Below, piece by piece: positions 1 through 18,356 of a stretch of DNA of 64,000 nt. This stretch comes from Flexivirga meconopsidis. Its GTDB lineage: Bacteria; Actinomycetota; Actinomycetes; Actinomycetales; Dermatophilaceae. The stretch covers positions 1 through 64,000 of the forward strand of contig NZ_JAOBQJ010000005.1 of the NCBI RefSeq assembly GCF_026162425.1, read 5' to 3'. The notes beneath the pieces were generated by a model. The model was not told the DNA's origin and did no database searches. It saw only the letters and a list, made by a program, of their open reading frames with translations. The position numbers were made by a program, and so were the translations under genes. Numbering within the stretch: the stretch's first letter is position 1; every line of letters begins with the position of its first letter.

Positions 1-129
1 CTCACGTGTTACTCACCCGTTCGCCACTAATCCACCCGTGCAAGCACGGGCATCATCGTTCGACTTGCATGTGTTAAGCACGCCGCCAGCGTTCGTCCTG
101 AGCCAGGATCAAACTCTCCGCAAAAAAAC
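1..129 (-). rRNA. rrs: 16S rRNA, 5' end only
   Basis: Read on the minus strand, this stretch is the start of a bacterial 16S rRNA. It contains GAGTTTGATCCTGGCTCAG, then the conserved ACGAACGCTGGCGGCGTG and a V1 hairpin with arms GCCCGTG and CACGGGT. The rest of the gene, and presumably 23S and 5S, lies beyond position 1. The mature 5' end is placed near 129 by analogy with other actinobacteria and is uncertain by several bases. Confidence 0.97.
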
Positions 130-214
130 AAAAAATTCAAACCATGGCTAAAAAATCGATCAAGAGCAAAAATGCTACAAAAACGATCAAAACCAACAAA
201 CAATTGGCATCAAT

Positions 215-244
215 CACTCGACACGCTGTTGAGTTCTCAAAAAA
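215..244 (-). promoter_or_regulatory. rRNA leader conserved element (antitermination or processing)
   Basis: On the minus strand the leader reads TTTTTTGAGAACTCAACAGC followed by GTGTCGAGTG. TTGAGAACTCAACAG is a well-conserved word in actinobacterial rRNA leaders, about 90 to 100 bases before 16S, and is thought to serve antitermination and 5'-end processing. Position and orientation fit the 16S gene downstream. Confidence 0.7.
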
Positions 245-305
245 CGACCGCTCCGAAGAGTTCCGCAGCTTTATCAAGCTGTTTCGCTCTGGGCGACTTC
301 GGTAA

Positions 306-334
306 AACTTACATCCTCTTCGACCATCTTCCAA
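306..334 (-). promoter_or_regulatory. rRNA promoter, proximal
   Basis: Minus-strand -35 TTGGAA (329-334) and -10 TAAGTT (306-311) are separated by 17 bases. Transcription would run into the conserved leader element and 16S. This is read from the sequence only; no start site is known. Confidence 0.5.
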
Positions 335-564
335 ATCGGCGTGATCCGGATGATTTCGGGCAGCACAATGACCGCTCGAATATGATCGGTTCGGATGGAT
401 TTGTCGCAATCGGGACCGGCCATCCGGATCTCTCCGGCTTGTCCGTGCCTCCCGGGCAACGAGGTTCAACGTTACAGTCAGCAGGTCCGACCTGCCAAAT
501 CCGCTTCGCTGAACCGGCGGCTGCCCTGCCGGAGGTGTCCCTCCCGCAAAAGCAGCGGATGTCA

Positions 565-593
565 ACTATACAGATCCCGCGACCCTCTGCCAA
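565..593 (-). promoter_or_regulatory. rRNA promoter, distal
   Basis: Minus-strand -35 TTGGCA (588-593) and -10 TATAGT (565-570) have the ideal 17-base spacing. This is the best sigma-70-like match in the spacer and lies just after the tyrS stop codon. A TTGACA at 560-565 overlaps the -10 but has no acceptable -10 of its own. Confidence 0.6.
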
Positions 594-614
594 GCCGTGA
601 GAGCGTGACCTCGG

Positions 615-1874
615 TCACGACCGTCGGGCGGCGGCCAGGTGCTTGCGACCGCGCTTCACGATCGCCACCTGGTCGTGCAGGAAGGCGTCCTCCGGGAGGG
701 TCGCCTCCGGGTCGGTCACCTTCTCGTTGTTCACCGAGATGCCGCCGTCCCCGATCAGCCGCCGGGCGCTGTTGCGGGAGTCTGCGATCCCCAGCGCGAT
801 CAGCACCTCCACGATGTCGGTGCCCGGTGCGACGGGTGCGCCCGGCAGCTCGGCAGTCGCGTCGGCGAGGGTCTGCGGGTCGAGGCCGGAGACATCGCCC
901 TTGCCGAACAACGCCTCGGATGCGGCCTGCACCGCCGCCGTCGCCTCGGCACCGTGGACCAGTGTCGTCACCGATTCGGCCAACGCCTTCTGGCCGGCGC
1001 GCCGGAACGGCTCATGCTCGACTTGACGGGCGAACTCGGCGATCTGCTCCTGGTCGAAGTCGGTGAAGACCCGCAACTTGTTGACGACTTCGGCGTCCTC
1101 GATGTTGATCCAGAACTGGTAGAAGGCGTATGGCGACATCAGGTCGCGGTTGAGCCAGAGCGCGTTGCCCTCCGACTTGCCGTACTTGCGGCCGCTCGCA
1201 TCGGTGATGAGCGGCGTCGTCATGGCGTGCACCGAGACCCCCTCGGCGGAGTGGATCAGGTCGACGCCGGCGAGCAGGTTGCCCCACTGGTCGCTGCCGC
1301 CGAGCTGCAGGGTGACGCCCTCGTCACGGTAGAGGTGCAGGTAGTCCAGCCCCTGCAGGATCTGGTAACTGAACTCGGTGTAGCTGATGCCCTGGTCGCT
1401 GTTCAGCCGACGGGACACCGCATCCTTTTTGATCATCGCGTTGACCCGGAAGTGCTTGCCGTAGTCGCGCAGGAAGTCCAGCGCGGAGATCGGCTCGGTC
1501 CAATCCAGGTTGTTGACCATCGTCGCCGGGTTGTCGCCGGTGAAGTCGAGCAGTGCCTCGGCCTGGCTGCGGATCGACGCCACCGCCTCCGCGACGGCTT
1601 CCTTACTGCGCAGCACTCGCTCGGAATCGGGTTTGGGGTCACCGATCAGCCCGGTGGATCCACCGACCAGCGCGATCACCCGGTGACCGGCCTGCTGCAT
1701 CTTGCGGGCGACGATCAGCTGGACGAGGTTGCCGATGTGCAACGACTCGGCGGAGGGGTCGAACCCGACATACATGGTGAGTTTCCCGTCGGCGAGTGCT
1801 TCGCGCAGCGCGGCCTCGTCGGTGGTCTGTGCCACCAGCCCGCGCCACTGCAGCTCGTCGAAGATGTTGCTCAC
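615..1874 (-). CDS. tyrS: tyrosine--tRNA ligase
   Basis: Charges tRNA-Tyr with tyrosine in the cytosol using ATP. The 419-residue product is normal for bacterial TyrRS. The class I HIGH signature is seen as HIGN at about residues 46-49 and the KMSKS loop as KYGKS at about 230-234. The last 65 residues form an S4-type RNA-binding domain (SARRLIGDGGISVNN). I chose the GTG at 1874, giving VSNIFDELQWRG, because that is where family similarity begins; an upstream extension would run over the glycosylase gene. The stop codon lies inside a short hairpin (604-619). It sits directly upstream of the rRNA operon on the same strand. Confidence 0.96.
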   Translation of the reverse strand: MSNIFDELQWRGLVAQTTDEAALREALADGKLTMYVGFDPSAESLHIGNLVQLIVARKMQQAGHRVIALVGGSTGLIGDPKPDSERVLRSKEAVAEAVASIRSQAEALLDFTGDNPATMVNNLDWTEPISALDFLRDYGKHFRVNAMIKKDAVSRRLNSDQGISYTEFSYQILQGLDYLHLYRDEGVTLQLGGSDQWGNLLAGVDLIHSAEGVSVHAMTTPLITDASGRKYGKSEGNALWLNRDLMSPYAFYQFWINIEDAEVVNKLRVFTDFDQEQIAEFARQVEHEPFRRAGQKALAESVTTLVHGAEATAAVQAASEALFGKGDVSGLDPQTLADATAELPGAPVAPGTDIVEVLIALGIADSRNSARRLIGDGGISVNNEKVTDPEATLPEDAFLHDQVAIVKRGRKHLAAARRS

Positions 1875-1938
1875 GTCGTTGTCCGTCCTCGTCGTTCGTC
1901 GTCGCGGCGCCGGTCGGCGCCGGGTCAAGCCTGCCGTA

Positions 1939-2535
1939 TCAGCCGGCGCGGCGGCGACGGGGTTTCGCCGGCCGGTACGGCGACACGGTCGGATCCGCGT
2001 CGATCCAGAAACGCCAGGGAAACCGCTCGCCGTCACCGCCCGGCCCGCTGACACCGACCCTGGGCCCGCTGAGAATGCGCTCGGCGGGGAACGGATCCTG
2101 CCAGTCAAGACGCAGCGGGCTGGCGTCGTCGTGCAGGTCAGTTCCGTTGTCGGACAGCGAGATTCCCAGGGCAACGGTGAGGCGCGCCGGCCCCCGCGCC
2201 AGTTCCCGATCCTTGTCCGTATGACGGCGCTCCCGTGCGAGCTCGATCCCGTCGATCACCTCACCCGCGCGGATCAGCACCGCTCCCGCTTCGCCCGGCT
2301 CGCTGCACACGTAGTTGCAACAGGTGTGCATGCCGTAAGTGAAGTAGCAGTAGAGGTGCCCCGGTGGTCCGAACATCACCTCGTTGCGCGGGGTCTTGCC
2401 GCGGAACGCGTGTGAGCCCGGGTCGGCCTCGCCGGCATACGCCTCGACCTCGGTGATGCGCAGCGACACGCCCCTGCCGAGCAGGTGCGCGCCGAGCAGT
2501 CGACGGGCAGTGGTCCGCGAGTCAGCCGCGGTCAT
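1939..2535 (-). CDS. mpg: DNA-3-methyladenine glycosylase (AAG/MPG family)
   Basis: Excises alkylated purines in base-excision repair. The 198-residue product shows the AAG fold signatures: [16 protein letters not shown] with the catalytic Glu region, then [16 protein letters not shown] with the base-flipping Tyr, and [11 protein letters not shown] in the last third. I chose ATG 2535; it overlaps the stop of the upstream P-loop gene by 14 bases, so the two are probably translated together. tyrS follows 64 bases downstream on the same strand. Confidence 0.93.
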   Translation of the reverse strand: MTAADSRTTARRLLGAHLLGRGVSLRITEVEAYAGEADPGSHAFRGKTPRNEVMFGPPGHLYCYFTYGMHTCCNYVCSEPGEAGAVLIRAGEVIDGIELARERRHTDKDRELARGPARLTVALGISLSDNGTDLHDDASPLRLDWQDPFPAERILSGPRVGVSGPGGDGERFPWRFWIDADPTVSPYRPAKPRRRRAG

Positions 2536-3067
2536 CGATCCAGGCGACGATGCGATCGGCGGCATCGGCGGCCGGCAGTGTCGTGGTGTCGAGCCGCAGC
2601 GCGTCGTCGGGCGCAGGCAGCGCCTGCTTGCTCAATGCGTCCGCGACCTTGGCCGGGTCGCGCAGCTTGTTACGCGATCTGCGGTCCGGATGGTCGATCC
2701 GTCGATGGATCTCGGCCGGGTCGCAGGTGAGCCACACCGGATGGAAGGAAGCGCCACGAGCCCGCGCGATCTGACGCAGGTCTGCAGCCGAGCGCCGGTC
2801 GTCCTCGGTGTCGATCAGCCAGTTGGTGAACACGTGCCGTACGGAGGCGGGCGCCTCCGTCACCGCCTCGTTCACAATGTCGCGCACCCGCCTGGCATAG
2901 CCGAAGGCCGCTGGCGGCAGGTCACCGAAGCCATTCGCGCCGAGCGCGGTGAAGACCGGATCGTTGATCAGGTGGTTGTCGATCAGTTGCGCCCCGAGTC
3001 GCTCGGCGACCAGCGCACCGATCGTCCGCTTGCCGCACGCGGGCGGCCCGACCAGCTGCACGATCAT
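2522..3067 (-). CDS. P-loop NTPase, shikimate-kinase-like AAA protein
   Basis: A small nucleotide-binding protein of 181 residues with a Walker A motif GPPACGKRT at residues 7-15. The segment after it ([16 protein letters not shown]) resembles shikimate and gluconate kinases and antibiotic-modifying kinases. An Arg-rich lid region ([14 protein letters not shown]) lies in the second half. The substrate cannot be told from sequence. ATG 3067 is preferred over an upstream TTG at 3082 because it directly precedes the first beta strand. It probably forms a two-gene unit with the glycosylase gene, whose start overlaps its end. Confidence 0.75.
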   Translation of the reverse strand: MIVQLVGPPACGKRTIGALVAERLGAQLIDNHLINDPVFTALGANGFGDLPPAAFGYARRVRDIVNEAVTEAPASVRHVFTNWLIDTEDDRRSAADLRQIARARGASFHPVWLTCDPAEIHRRIDHPDRRSRNKLRDPAKVADALSKQALPAPDDALRLDTTTLPAADAADRIVAWIDDRG

Positions 3068-3196
3068 CGACACGGGTAGCAAGTCTGTCAGAGCGTCATC
3101 GAGCTGTGCGCTGTCGGTCGATCAGTGACCGGATCGTTCCGCTTACTGGCTCGATCATCCCTGGGCAGGGGATCCGCCGAGGGGCAGCCTGGAGTC

Positions 3197-3799
3197 ATGA
3201 CGAACACCGCTCTGCTCGTGATCGACGTCCAGAATTCCTTCACCGCACTGCCGCGCTGGCAGGCGATCTCAGCGCCCGACATCGTGCAACGTACGAAGAC
3301 TCTCGTGGATCACGCCCGGGCATCCGGCGACCTCGTCGTGTGGGTGCTCCATGCAGAACCAGGCTCGGACGGGCCTTTCGACCCGAAGCGCGGCCAGGTG
3401 ACATTGCAGCCCGGCCTCAGCCCTGCGCCTGATGAACCCGTCCTGACCAAGACCTCCCGAAATGCCTTCACCACCACAGAGTTGGGCAGGGTGCTCACCC
3501 GGCATTGCATCCATCGGCTGCGCATCTGCGGCATCCAGACCGAGCAGTGCTGTGAGACCACGGCCCGCATCGGCGCGGACCTCGGCTACCAGGTCGACTT
3601 CGTCACCGATGCCACCGCCACCTTCCCGATCGCGCATCGCGACAGTGACCCGGACCGTCCCTACGAACAAGTCCTGTCCGATCCCCACACCCTGGGGACC
3701 GCGGAGATCATCGAGCGCACGGAGTATGCACTGTCCGGCCGGTTCGCTCGCATCACCAGCATCGAAGAGGTCTGCTCGACAGCAACGGCGGAGGCCTGA
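3197..3799 (+). CDS. isochorismatase-family cysteine hydrolase
   Basis: A 200-residue member of the isochorismatase-like hydrolase fold, which includes nicotinamidases and ureidoacrylate or N-carbamoyl amidohydrolases. The catalytic triad is visible: Asp10 in LLVIDVQNS, Lys85 in LTKTSRNAF and Cys118 in GIQTEQCCETTA. The substrate is unknown. The ATG at 3197 has GGAG just upstream. The GlxA-type regulator starts 15 bases downstream and probably belongs to the same transcript. The 12-mer AGTGACCGGATC occurs upstream of both genes (3124-3135 and 3803-3814). Confidence 0.88.
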   Translation: MTNTALLVIDVQNSFTALPRWQAISAPDIVQRTKTLVDHARASGDLVVWVLHAEPGSDGPFDPKRGQVTLQPGLSPAPDEPVLTKTSRNAFTTTELGRVLTRHCIHRLRICGIQTEQCCETTARIGADLGYQVDFVTDATATFPIAHRDSDPDRPYEQVLSDPHTLGTAEIIERTEYALSGRFARITSIEEVCSTATAEA

Positions 3800-3814
3800 C
3801 AAAGTGACCGGATC

Positions 3815-4713
3815 ATGCCAAGGGTTGTATTTGTCATCGCGCCTGACGTGCATCTGCTCGATGTCGCCGGACCGGCCCAGGTGTTGTCGGCCGCCGCGGA
3901 GCTGGGCGCGCCATACGAATTGCGGTTCGTCGGTCCTACGGCCGGCGTCACCAGCTTCCAGGGGCTGCCGCTCGCGGTGGACCGGCAGCTCCCGACGCTC
4001 ACGGCGGACGACTGGCTGTTGGTGCCGGGCTGGAAAGTGCGACGGCCGGTCCGCCCGCCGACGCTGACCGCCGAGCTGCTCCAAGCACTCGCTGACCATC
4101 ACGCCGGTGGCGGATTGGTGGGGAGCATCTGTGCCGGTGCATTTGCGTTGGGAGCGGCCGGACTGCTCGACGATCGGCGCTGCACAACCCATCACGATGT
4201 GCAGGAGGAGCTGCAGCGTCGTCATCCGCGGGCCCGGGTGGAGCGGGATCGGCTGTTCGTGATCGATGGGAACGTGGTCAGTTCGGCGGGCATCGCAAGC
4301 GGCATCGATCTCGCACTTGAGCTCGTGGCCAGACACGACGGACCGGCTCTTGCCGCTCGGGTGGCCAGGTCGTTGGTCGTCTATGGCCGCCGCAATGGCG
4401 ACGCCGCGCAGCTCGGCACGATGCTGCGCCATCGCGACCACCTCCGCGAGACCGTGCATCGCGCACAGGACATGATCGACGCCGAGTTCAGCCGTGCGCT
4501 CCCGTTGGCAGAGGTGGCTGCCGTAGCAGGGGTCAGTCCGCGGACGCTCACTCGGGCGTTCGTGGACGCCACCGGTATGACGCCGCTGCGCTACCAGCAG
4601 ACACTCCGAGTCGAGCGCGCGGAGCTGCTGCTTGCGCAGGGCGCCACAGTCGAGTCCGCCGCTCATACGGTTGGTTTCGACGATGCCCGCATGTTGCGTC
4701 GGCTGCGCAGTCG

Positions 4714-4720
<7 letters not shown>
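3815..4720 (+). CDS. GlxA-family transcriptional regulator (DJ-1/PfpI plus AraC HTH)
   Basis: A two-domain regulator of 301 residues. Residues 1 to about 180 form a DJ-1/PfpI amidotransferase-like domain with Cys106 in the elbow SICAGAFAL. Residues from about 210 form an AraC-type double helix-turn-helix (LAEVAAVAGVSPRTLTRAF, then SAAHTVGFDDARMLRR). The second helix-turn-helix is cut short: the protein stops at LRRLRSRD instead of continuing into the usual region ending near a Pro-x-x-Tyr, so it is slightly shorter than typical family members. It probably controls the cysteine hydrolase before it. The DJ-1 domain may sense a small ligand. Confidence 0.88.
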
Positions 4721-8836
<4,116 letters not shown>

Positions 8837-8850
<14 letters not shown>

Positions 8851-9768
8851 GCACATCTCCGTCCGGTAGCACCATCGTGCCGATCCCCTCGTCGGTGAAG
8901 ACCTCCAACAGCAGCGAGTGCGGTGCGCGGCCGTCGATGACGTGCGCCTGTGGCACTCCCCCACGAATCGCCCGCACGCACGCCTCGAGCTTGGGCACCA
9001 TGCCCGAGTCCACCCGGGTCATCAACTGCTCGGCCTCGCTCACCGGCAGTGAGCTGAGCAGGCTGTCCCGATCGGGCCAGTTGCTGTAGACCCCCTCGAC
9101 GTCGGTCAGCACCACCAGCTTGTGCGCGCCCAGGGCGACGGCCAAGGCAGACGCAGCAGTGTCCGCGTTGACGTTCAGCACTTCACCCGGCGCGTCCAGG
9201 TCGGGTGCGACCGACGACACGACGGGAATCCGCCCAGCGGCCAACAGGTCTCGCACCGCGGCCGGGTTGACCGTCGCGACATCGCCAACATGCCCGATGT
9301 CCACCGTCTCGCCGTCGACCACCGCACCGCGACGACGCGCACCAAAGAGCGCGGCGTCCTCACCGGACAAACCCACCGCAAGCGGGCCGTGGTGGTTGAT
9401 CAGCCCGACGAGCTCACGCGACACCTGGCCGGTGAGCACCATCCGCACGACGTCCATCGCCTCGGGCGTGGTCACCCGCAGGCCGCCCTTGAACTCCGAC
9501 GCAATGCCGAGCCGGTCGAGCATCGCCTGAATCTGCGGCCCGCCACCGTGCACCACCACCGGCCGCAGACCGGCGTAGCGCAGGAACGCGATGTCCTCGG
9601 CGAAGGCTGCCTTCAGCCCGTCATCGGTCATTGCATTGCCGCCGTACTTCACCACCACGAGTGCGTCGCGGAAGCGCTCCAGCCACGGCAGTGCCTCGAC
9701 GAGCGTGGCCGCCTTCCCGGCGGCGGTGGCGAGATCGGTCGGGATGCGGCGCCCGGTGTGCGGCGTGG

Positions 9769-9772
<4 letters not shown>
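8837..9772 (-). CDS. argB: acetylglutamate kinase
   Basis: Phosphorylates N-acetylglutamate, the committed step of the cyclic arginine pathway. The 311-residue protein has the amino-acid kinase motifs VVKYGGNAM near residue 41, [20 protein letters not shown] and the Lys-containing [10 protein letters not shown]. The N-terminal extension before the kinase core fits the arginine-inhibited hexameric class, though feedback inhibition cannot be read directly. It starts with GTG in a GTGA overlap with argJ. Confidence 0.97.
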
Positions 9773-14546
<4,774 letters not shown>

Positions 14547-14547
<1 letters not shown>

Positions 14548-15641
14548 CAGACCTCCAAACCGAACTGCGCGTCGAAGCGCACGTCGCCCTCGATCAGCTC
14601 GCGCATGTCGCTGACGCCGCTGCGGAACATCAGCGCCCGGTCGATGCCCATGCCGAACGCGAAGCCGGAGTAGCGGTCGGGGTCGACACCCGCAGCGGTC
14701 AGCACATTGCGGTTGACCATGCCGCAGCCACCCCACTCGATCCAGCCGGTGCCGGAGCAGGCCCGGCAGTCGGGGTCCGCACCCCGGCAGACGAAGCAGC
14801 GCAGGTCCATCTCCGCGGACGGCTCGGTGAACGGGAAGAACGACGGGCGCAGACGGGTGATGATGCCCTCGCCGAAGAGTTCGGTGGCCAACCGGTCGAG
14901 AGTGCCTTTCAGGTGGGCCATCGTGATGCCCTCGTCGACCGCGATGCCCTCGATCTGGTGGAAGGCCGGCATGTGCGTCGCGTCGAGGTCGTCGGTGCGG
15001 TAGACCCGGCCGATCGCGCCGACATACAGCGGCACGCCGCGCTCCAGCAGCGAGCGCGACTGCACCGGTGAGGTGTGCGTGCGCAGCACCAGGCCGCTGT
15101 CCTCGGGCGCGATGTAGAAGGTGTCCTGCATCTGCCGGGCGGGGTGGTCCTCGTCGAAGTTGAGGGCGTCGAAGTTGAACCACTCGGCCTCGATCTCGGG
15201 GCCTTCGGCAATCTCCCAGCCCATCCCGACCAGCAGGTCGGCGACCCGCTGCGCCATGAGTTCGACCGGATGCCGGCGGCCCAGGGGTTGGCGGTCGGTG
15301 GGCAGCGTGACGTCGACGGCCTCCTCGACCAGGATGCGCTCGTCGCGCTCGGCCTCCAGCTGCGCCTGGCGTTCCTTGAGCGCCTGGCCGACCTTCCCAC
15401 GTGCCTGTCCGACCCGCTTGCCCGCCTCGGCCTTGGCCGACGGCGGCAGCGCACCGATCTCACGGTTGGCGAGGGCCAGCGGGCTCTTATCGCCCTGGTG
15501 GGCGGCGCGCGCGGCCTTGAGCTCGTCGAGCGTCCGCGCCGCGTCGAAGGCTGCGAGCGCGTCGGTGACGGCCTGCTCAAGCTGCGCTGGATCGAGAGCG
15601 GCTACCTCGACCGGGTCGTATGACGTGTTGGGTCCTGACAC
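14547..15641 (-). CDS. pheS: phenylalanine--tRNA ligase alpha subunit
   Basis: Catalytic subunit of PheRS (class II). The 364-residue protein starts with a coiled-coil tRNA-binding arm of about 100 residues, followed by the catalytic domain. THTSPVQSR (motif 2 region) and FAFGMGIDRALMFR (motif 3) are visible. A Cys cluster, CFVCRGADPDCRACSGTGW, sits between motifs and looks like a metal site; it is common in actinobacterial PheS. The start is GTG 15641, with a -10-like TAGACT (15650-15655) 8 bases before it, so the message may be leaderless. Confidence 0.97.
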
Positions 15642-15671
15642 GACACAGCAGTCTAGGTGTGCGACACGCCT

Positions 15672-16760
15672 CTACTTCAGGTGGTCGGGCACTCCACTGG
15701 GCAGCGTGACCCGGAAGGTCGCCCCGTGCTCGGTGTCCAGCACCTCGACGTGCCCGCCGTGCGCCTGGGCGAGACCTTGCACCACGAACAGGCCGAGCCC
15801 GTTGCCGTTGCCCCGGCGGCCGGCCTGCCAGAAACGGGAGAAGACCAGCGACCGGTGTTCCGGCGCGATGCCGGCGCCCTCGTCGGCAATGTCCAACCGC
15901 ACCTGCTCGTCCACCACGTCGATCGTGGTGGTGACCTTGCCGGCGCCGTGGCTCACGGCGTTCTCCAGCAGGTTGGACACGACCTGGGTGAGCCGGTCGG
16001 CGTCACCCCACAGTTCGACCTGGTCGGCGACCTGGACGACCCGGAACCTGGCCGGATCCTCACCACTGCTGACCATCCGGTCGACGCAGGCGCGGACGAT
16101 CTCGGCCAGGTCGACGGGGCTCCTGCGCAGCTCGAGCCGTCCGGTGTCGATGCGGGAGATGTCCAGCAGCTCGCCGACCAGCCGCTGCAGACGGGCGGCG
16201 TCGGTCTCGATCGCGCCCAGCATCCATCGTTTCTGGTCCTCGCGCAGCTGCTCCCACCTGCTGCGCAGCGTGCGGGAGAAGCCGCGGACCGCGCCGAGCG
16301 GTGCACGCAGTTCGTGGGCGACAGTGGTGACCAGCGCCGACGTCTCAGCCTCGATGCGGTCTCGGACGGTCGTGCTGCGCATCGTCAGCACAAGCCACTG
16401 CAGGGCGCGTAACGGTGCACCGCCGCGGATGTGCCGAGTGGCCATCAGCACACTGCGACCGCCGGGCAACAGCATCCGGCGTTCGGGTGAGCCGCTGCGC
16501 GTGTGCAGGCCCGACCAGGGGTTGTCGGTGGTCCAGAAGGAACGCCCATCCGGGCTGACCAGCGGCAGTGCCTCGCGGATGTCGCTGCCGAGCATCCTGG
16601 ACAGCGGTACGCCGGTGAGGCGCTCGGCCCGCTGGTTGGCCAGCACCAGCCGCGCCTGCGCATCGGCCACCACGACTCCCTCGGGCAGCTGCTCCAAGAG
16701 CGCGCGGTAGACCCCCGCGGCGAGCGCGGGCTCGACCGGCTGAGGGCCCTCGAGAGTCAC
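15672..16760 (-). CDS. PAS-domain sensor histidine kinase, orphan
   Basis: A soluble histidine kinase of 362 residues with no membrane segment. Residues about 20-110 form a PAS domain (VVVADAQARLVLANQRAERL). The dimerisation domain carries the phospho-acceptor His149 in VAHELRAPLGAVRGF. The ATPase domain has the N box NLLENAVSHGAG, G1 DEGAGIA and G2 GNGNGLGLFVVQG. No response regulator gene is adjacent; pheST and the methyltransferase gene flank it. Its signal and partner are unknown. Confidence 0.9.
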   Translation of the reverse strand: MTLEGPQPVEPALAAGVYRALLEQLPEGVVVADAQARLVLANQRAERLTGVPLSRMLGSDIREALPLVSPDGRSFWTTDNPWSGLHTRSGSPERRMLLPGGRSVLMATRHIRGGAPLRALQWLVLTMRSTTVRDRIEAETSALVTTVAHELRAPLGAVRGFSRTLRSRWEQLREDQKRWMLGAIETDAARLQRLVGELLDISRIDTGRLELRRSPVDLAEIVRACVDRMVSSGEDPARFRVVQVADQVELWGDADRLTQVVSNLLENAVSHGAGKVTTTIDVVDEQVRLDIADEGAGIAPEHRSLVFSRFWQAGRRGNGNGLGLFVVQGLAQAHGGHVEVLDTEHGATFRVTLPSGVPDHLK

Positions 16761-16770
16761 GCGGGCAAGC

Positions 16771-17571
16771 CTAAACCGGTGACTTATCGGTCAGTTCGGC
16801 GGCGCTGGCGTACATGCACACGGTGGCTGCCATGGCCAGGTTGAGCGACTCGGCGTGCCCGTGGATCGGCACCCGCACGACGTCGTCGGCGAGCGACCGG
16901 GTCGTCTCGTCCAGCCCCCACGCCTCGTTCCCCATCAGCCACGCGTGTGGCGAGCGCAGGTCGGCGTCGGGCAACAGCGTGCTGCCGGCGCCGTCGGCTG
17001 CGAGCACTCGGCGGCCACGGCCCTGGCAGGCGGTGACGAGGGCCGCGACCTCGCCGCCGATCGCGATCGGCAGGTGCCAGAGCGACCCAGCCGTGGACCG
17101 GACCACCTTGGGGTTGTAGAGGTCGACGCTCGCGTCGGAGATGAGTACGGCGCGGGCCCCGGCCGCGTCGGCGCCGCGGATCACCGTGCCGGCGTTGCCC
17201 GGGTCGCGCACGTGGGCAAGGACGACGACGAAGCCGTCGTCGGCGGCGAGGGCGTCGTCGATCGGGACGTCCATCGGCCGGCAGACCGCCACGACCCCTT
17301 GGGGGTGCTGGGTGTCGACCAGCGCGGCCATCACCGCCGCGTCACAGTCGTGCACGGGGATGCCGGCGTCGTCGGCGGCACCCACCAGGTCGTCGTGCCG
17401 TGCGCCGCTCTCGACATACAACTCCAGGACGGTGTGCGGGGCGAAGCGCAGCACCTCGCGCACCCCCTGCGGCCCGTCGACGACGAATTTGCCGGCCCGC
17501 AGACGCGCCGAACGCCGGCCCAGCGCCCGGATGGCCTTGACCCGCTCCGCACGGGGGTTGGTCAGGGTCAT
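16771..17571 (-). CDS. SpoU/TrmH-family RNA 2'-O-methyltransferase
   Basis: A knotted (SPOUT) methyltransferase of 266 residues that uses S-adenosylmethionine to methylate ribose in rRNA or tRNA. Residues up to about 95 form a small L30e-like RNA-binding domain. The catalytic domain shows the three SpoU motifs: DPGNAGTVIRGADAAGA, AWLMGNEAWGL and VRVPIHGHAESLNLAMAAT. It lies next to rplT-rpmI-infC, the place where tsnR-like genes sit in actinobacteria, which suggests a ribosomal substrate. The exact nucleotide is not predictable. Confidence 0.9.
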   Translation of the reverse strand: MTLTNPRAERVKAIRALGRRSARLRAGKFVVDGPQGVREVLRFAPHTVLELYVESGARHDDLVGAADDAGIPVHDCDAAVMAALVDTQHPQGVVAVCRPMDVPIDDALAADDGFVVVLAHVRDPGNAGTVIRGADAAGARAVLISDASVDLYNPKVVRSTAGSLWHLPIAIGGEVAALVTACQGRGRRVLAADGAGSTLLPDADLRSPHAWLMGNEAWGLDETTRSLADDVVRVPIHGHAESLNLAMAATVCMYASAAELTDKSPV

Positions 17572-17612
17572 CGGGACGTGGACCGGCGTTCGATCAGGTG
17601 TGAGTGGTCGAC

Positions 17613-17999
17613 TCAGGCGACGCTCTCGGCCTTGGCGTCGGTCGCCGGCACGTTGGCCTTGGCGATCTCGACGAGCGCGGTGAAGGCGGCGGCGTCGTTG
17701 ACGGCCAGCTCGGCCAGCATGCGACGGTCGACCTCGACCTCGGCGGCCTTGAGGCCCTGGATGAACCGGTTGTAAGTCATCCCGTTGGCGCGGGCGCCGG
17801 CGTTGATGCGCTGGATCCAGAGGCGACGGAAGTCACCCTTGCGGGCGCGGCGGTCACGGTAGCTGTAGCCGAGGCTGTGGGTGACCTGCTCCTTGGCCTT
17901 GCGGTAGAGCCGCGAACGCTGGCCGCGGTAGCCGCTGGCCTGCTCCAGGACGGTCCGGCGCTTCTTCTGGGCGTTGACCGCCCGCTTCACGCGTGCCAC
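17613..17999 (-). CDS. rplT: 50S ribosomal protein L20
   Basis: Large-subunit assembly protein L20, 128 residues, highly basic. The start [20 protein letters not shown] and [18 protein letters not shown] are characteristic. GTG 17999 is the only sensible start, since the family begins there. It is the third gene of infC-rpmI-rplT; in other bacteria L20 represses this operon by binding its own mRNA. Confidence 0.99.
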   Translation of the reverse strand: MARVKRAVNAQKKRRTVLEQASGYRGQRSRLYRKAKEQVTHSLGYSYRDRRARKGDFRRLWIQRINAGARANGMTYNRFIQGLKAAEVEVDRRMLAELAVNDAAAFTALVEIAKANVPATDAKAESVA

Positions 18000-18050
18000 G
18001 TGAATCTCCTTCTAGCTGTTAGGTGTTCGGGGGAAACGTGAAGTGGGGGC

Positions 18051-18245
18051 TTACTTGCCCAGCAGCTTCTTGATCTTCTTGGCGTCGGCCGGTGCGGCCT
18101 CGACGTCGGGCACGAGCCGGCGCGCGGCGCGGCTGCTGCGCTCCTGGAACTTGTGCACGTGGCGCGCACGCTGCCGGATGACCTTGCCCGACCCGCTGAT
18201 CTTGAAGCGCTTCTTGGCGCCGCTGTGGGTCTTCATCTTCGGCAT
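18051..18245 (-). CDS. rpmI: 50S ribosomal protein L35
   Basis: Small basic protein of the large subunit, 64 residues, beginning MPKMKTHSGAKKRF and ending DAKKIKKLLGK. ATG 18245 has GGAGA upstream on the minus strand. It is the middle gene of infC-rpmI-rplT, with 51 bases to rplT and 111 bases from infC. Confidence 0.99.
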   Translation of the reverse strand: MPKMKTHSGAKKRFKISGSGKVIRQRARHVHKFQERSSRAARRLVPDVEAAPADAKKIKKLLGK

Positions 18246-18356
18246 TGCCGATCTCCTTCGTCTTTTCGGTGTTCTCAACGCCGGCGGACCGGCTTGACTG
18301 CATGCTCAGATCAACGCAGGTCACCCCGCGTCGAGTGGGTGGGACCGACCGTGCGG

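Larger units (their letters stand above)
130..614 (-). other. rRNA operon upstream region (leader plus promoters)
   Basis: This 485-base stretch between 16S and tyrS holds no credible gene; its open frames disagree in phase and resemble nothing. It is more A+T-rich than its surroundings. Besides the two promoters listed separately, two weaker minus-strand candidates exist: TTGGCA (493-498) with TGTAAC (471-476), spacing 16, and GCGACA (403-408) with CATATT (379-384), spacing 18. Several tandem promoters are usual for an actinobacterial rRNA operon. Confidence 0.7.

Noticed and set aside
560-565. TTGACA as a second -35 of the distal rRNA promoter
   Set aside because: At 16 to 18 bases downstream there is no acceptable -10 hexamer.
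137-600. Several short open frames in the rRNA upstream region
   Set aside because: No ribosome sites, unrelated products, and the region carries promoters and the conserved rRNA leader.
3269-4666. 465-residue open frame antisense to the cysteine hydrolase and GlxA genes
   Set aside because: Shadow frame; both plus-strand genes have clear catalytic and HTH motifs.
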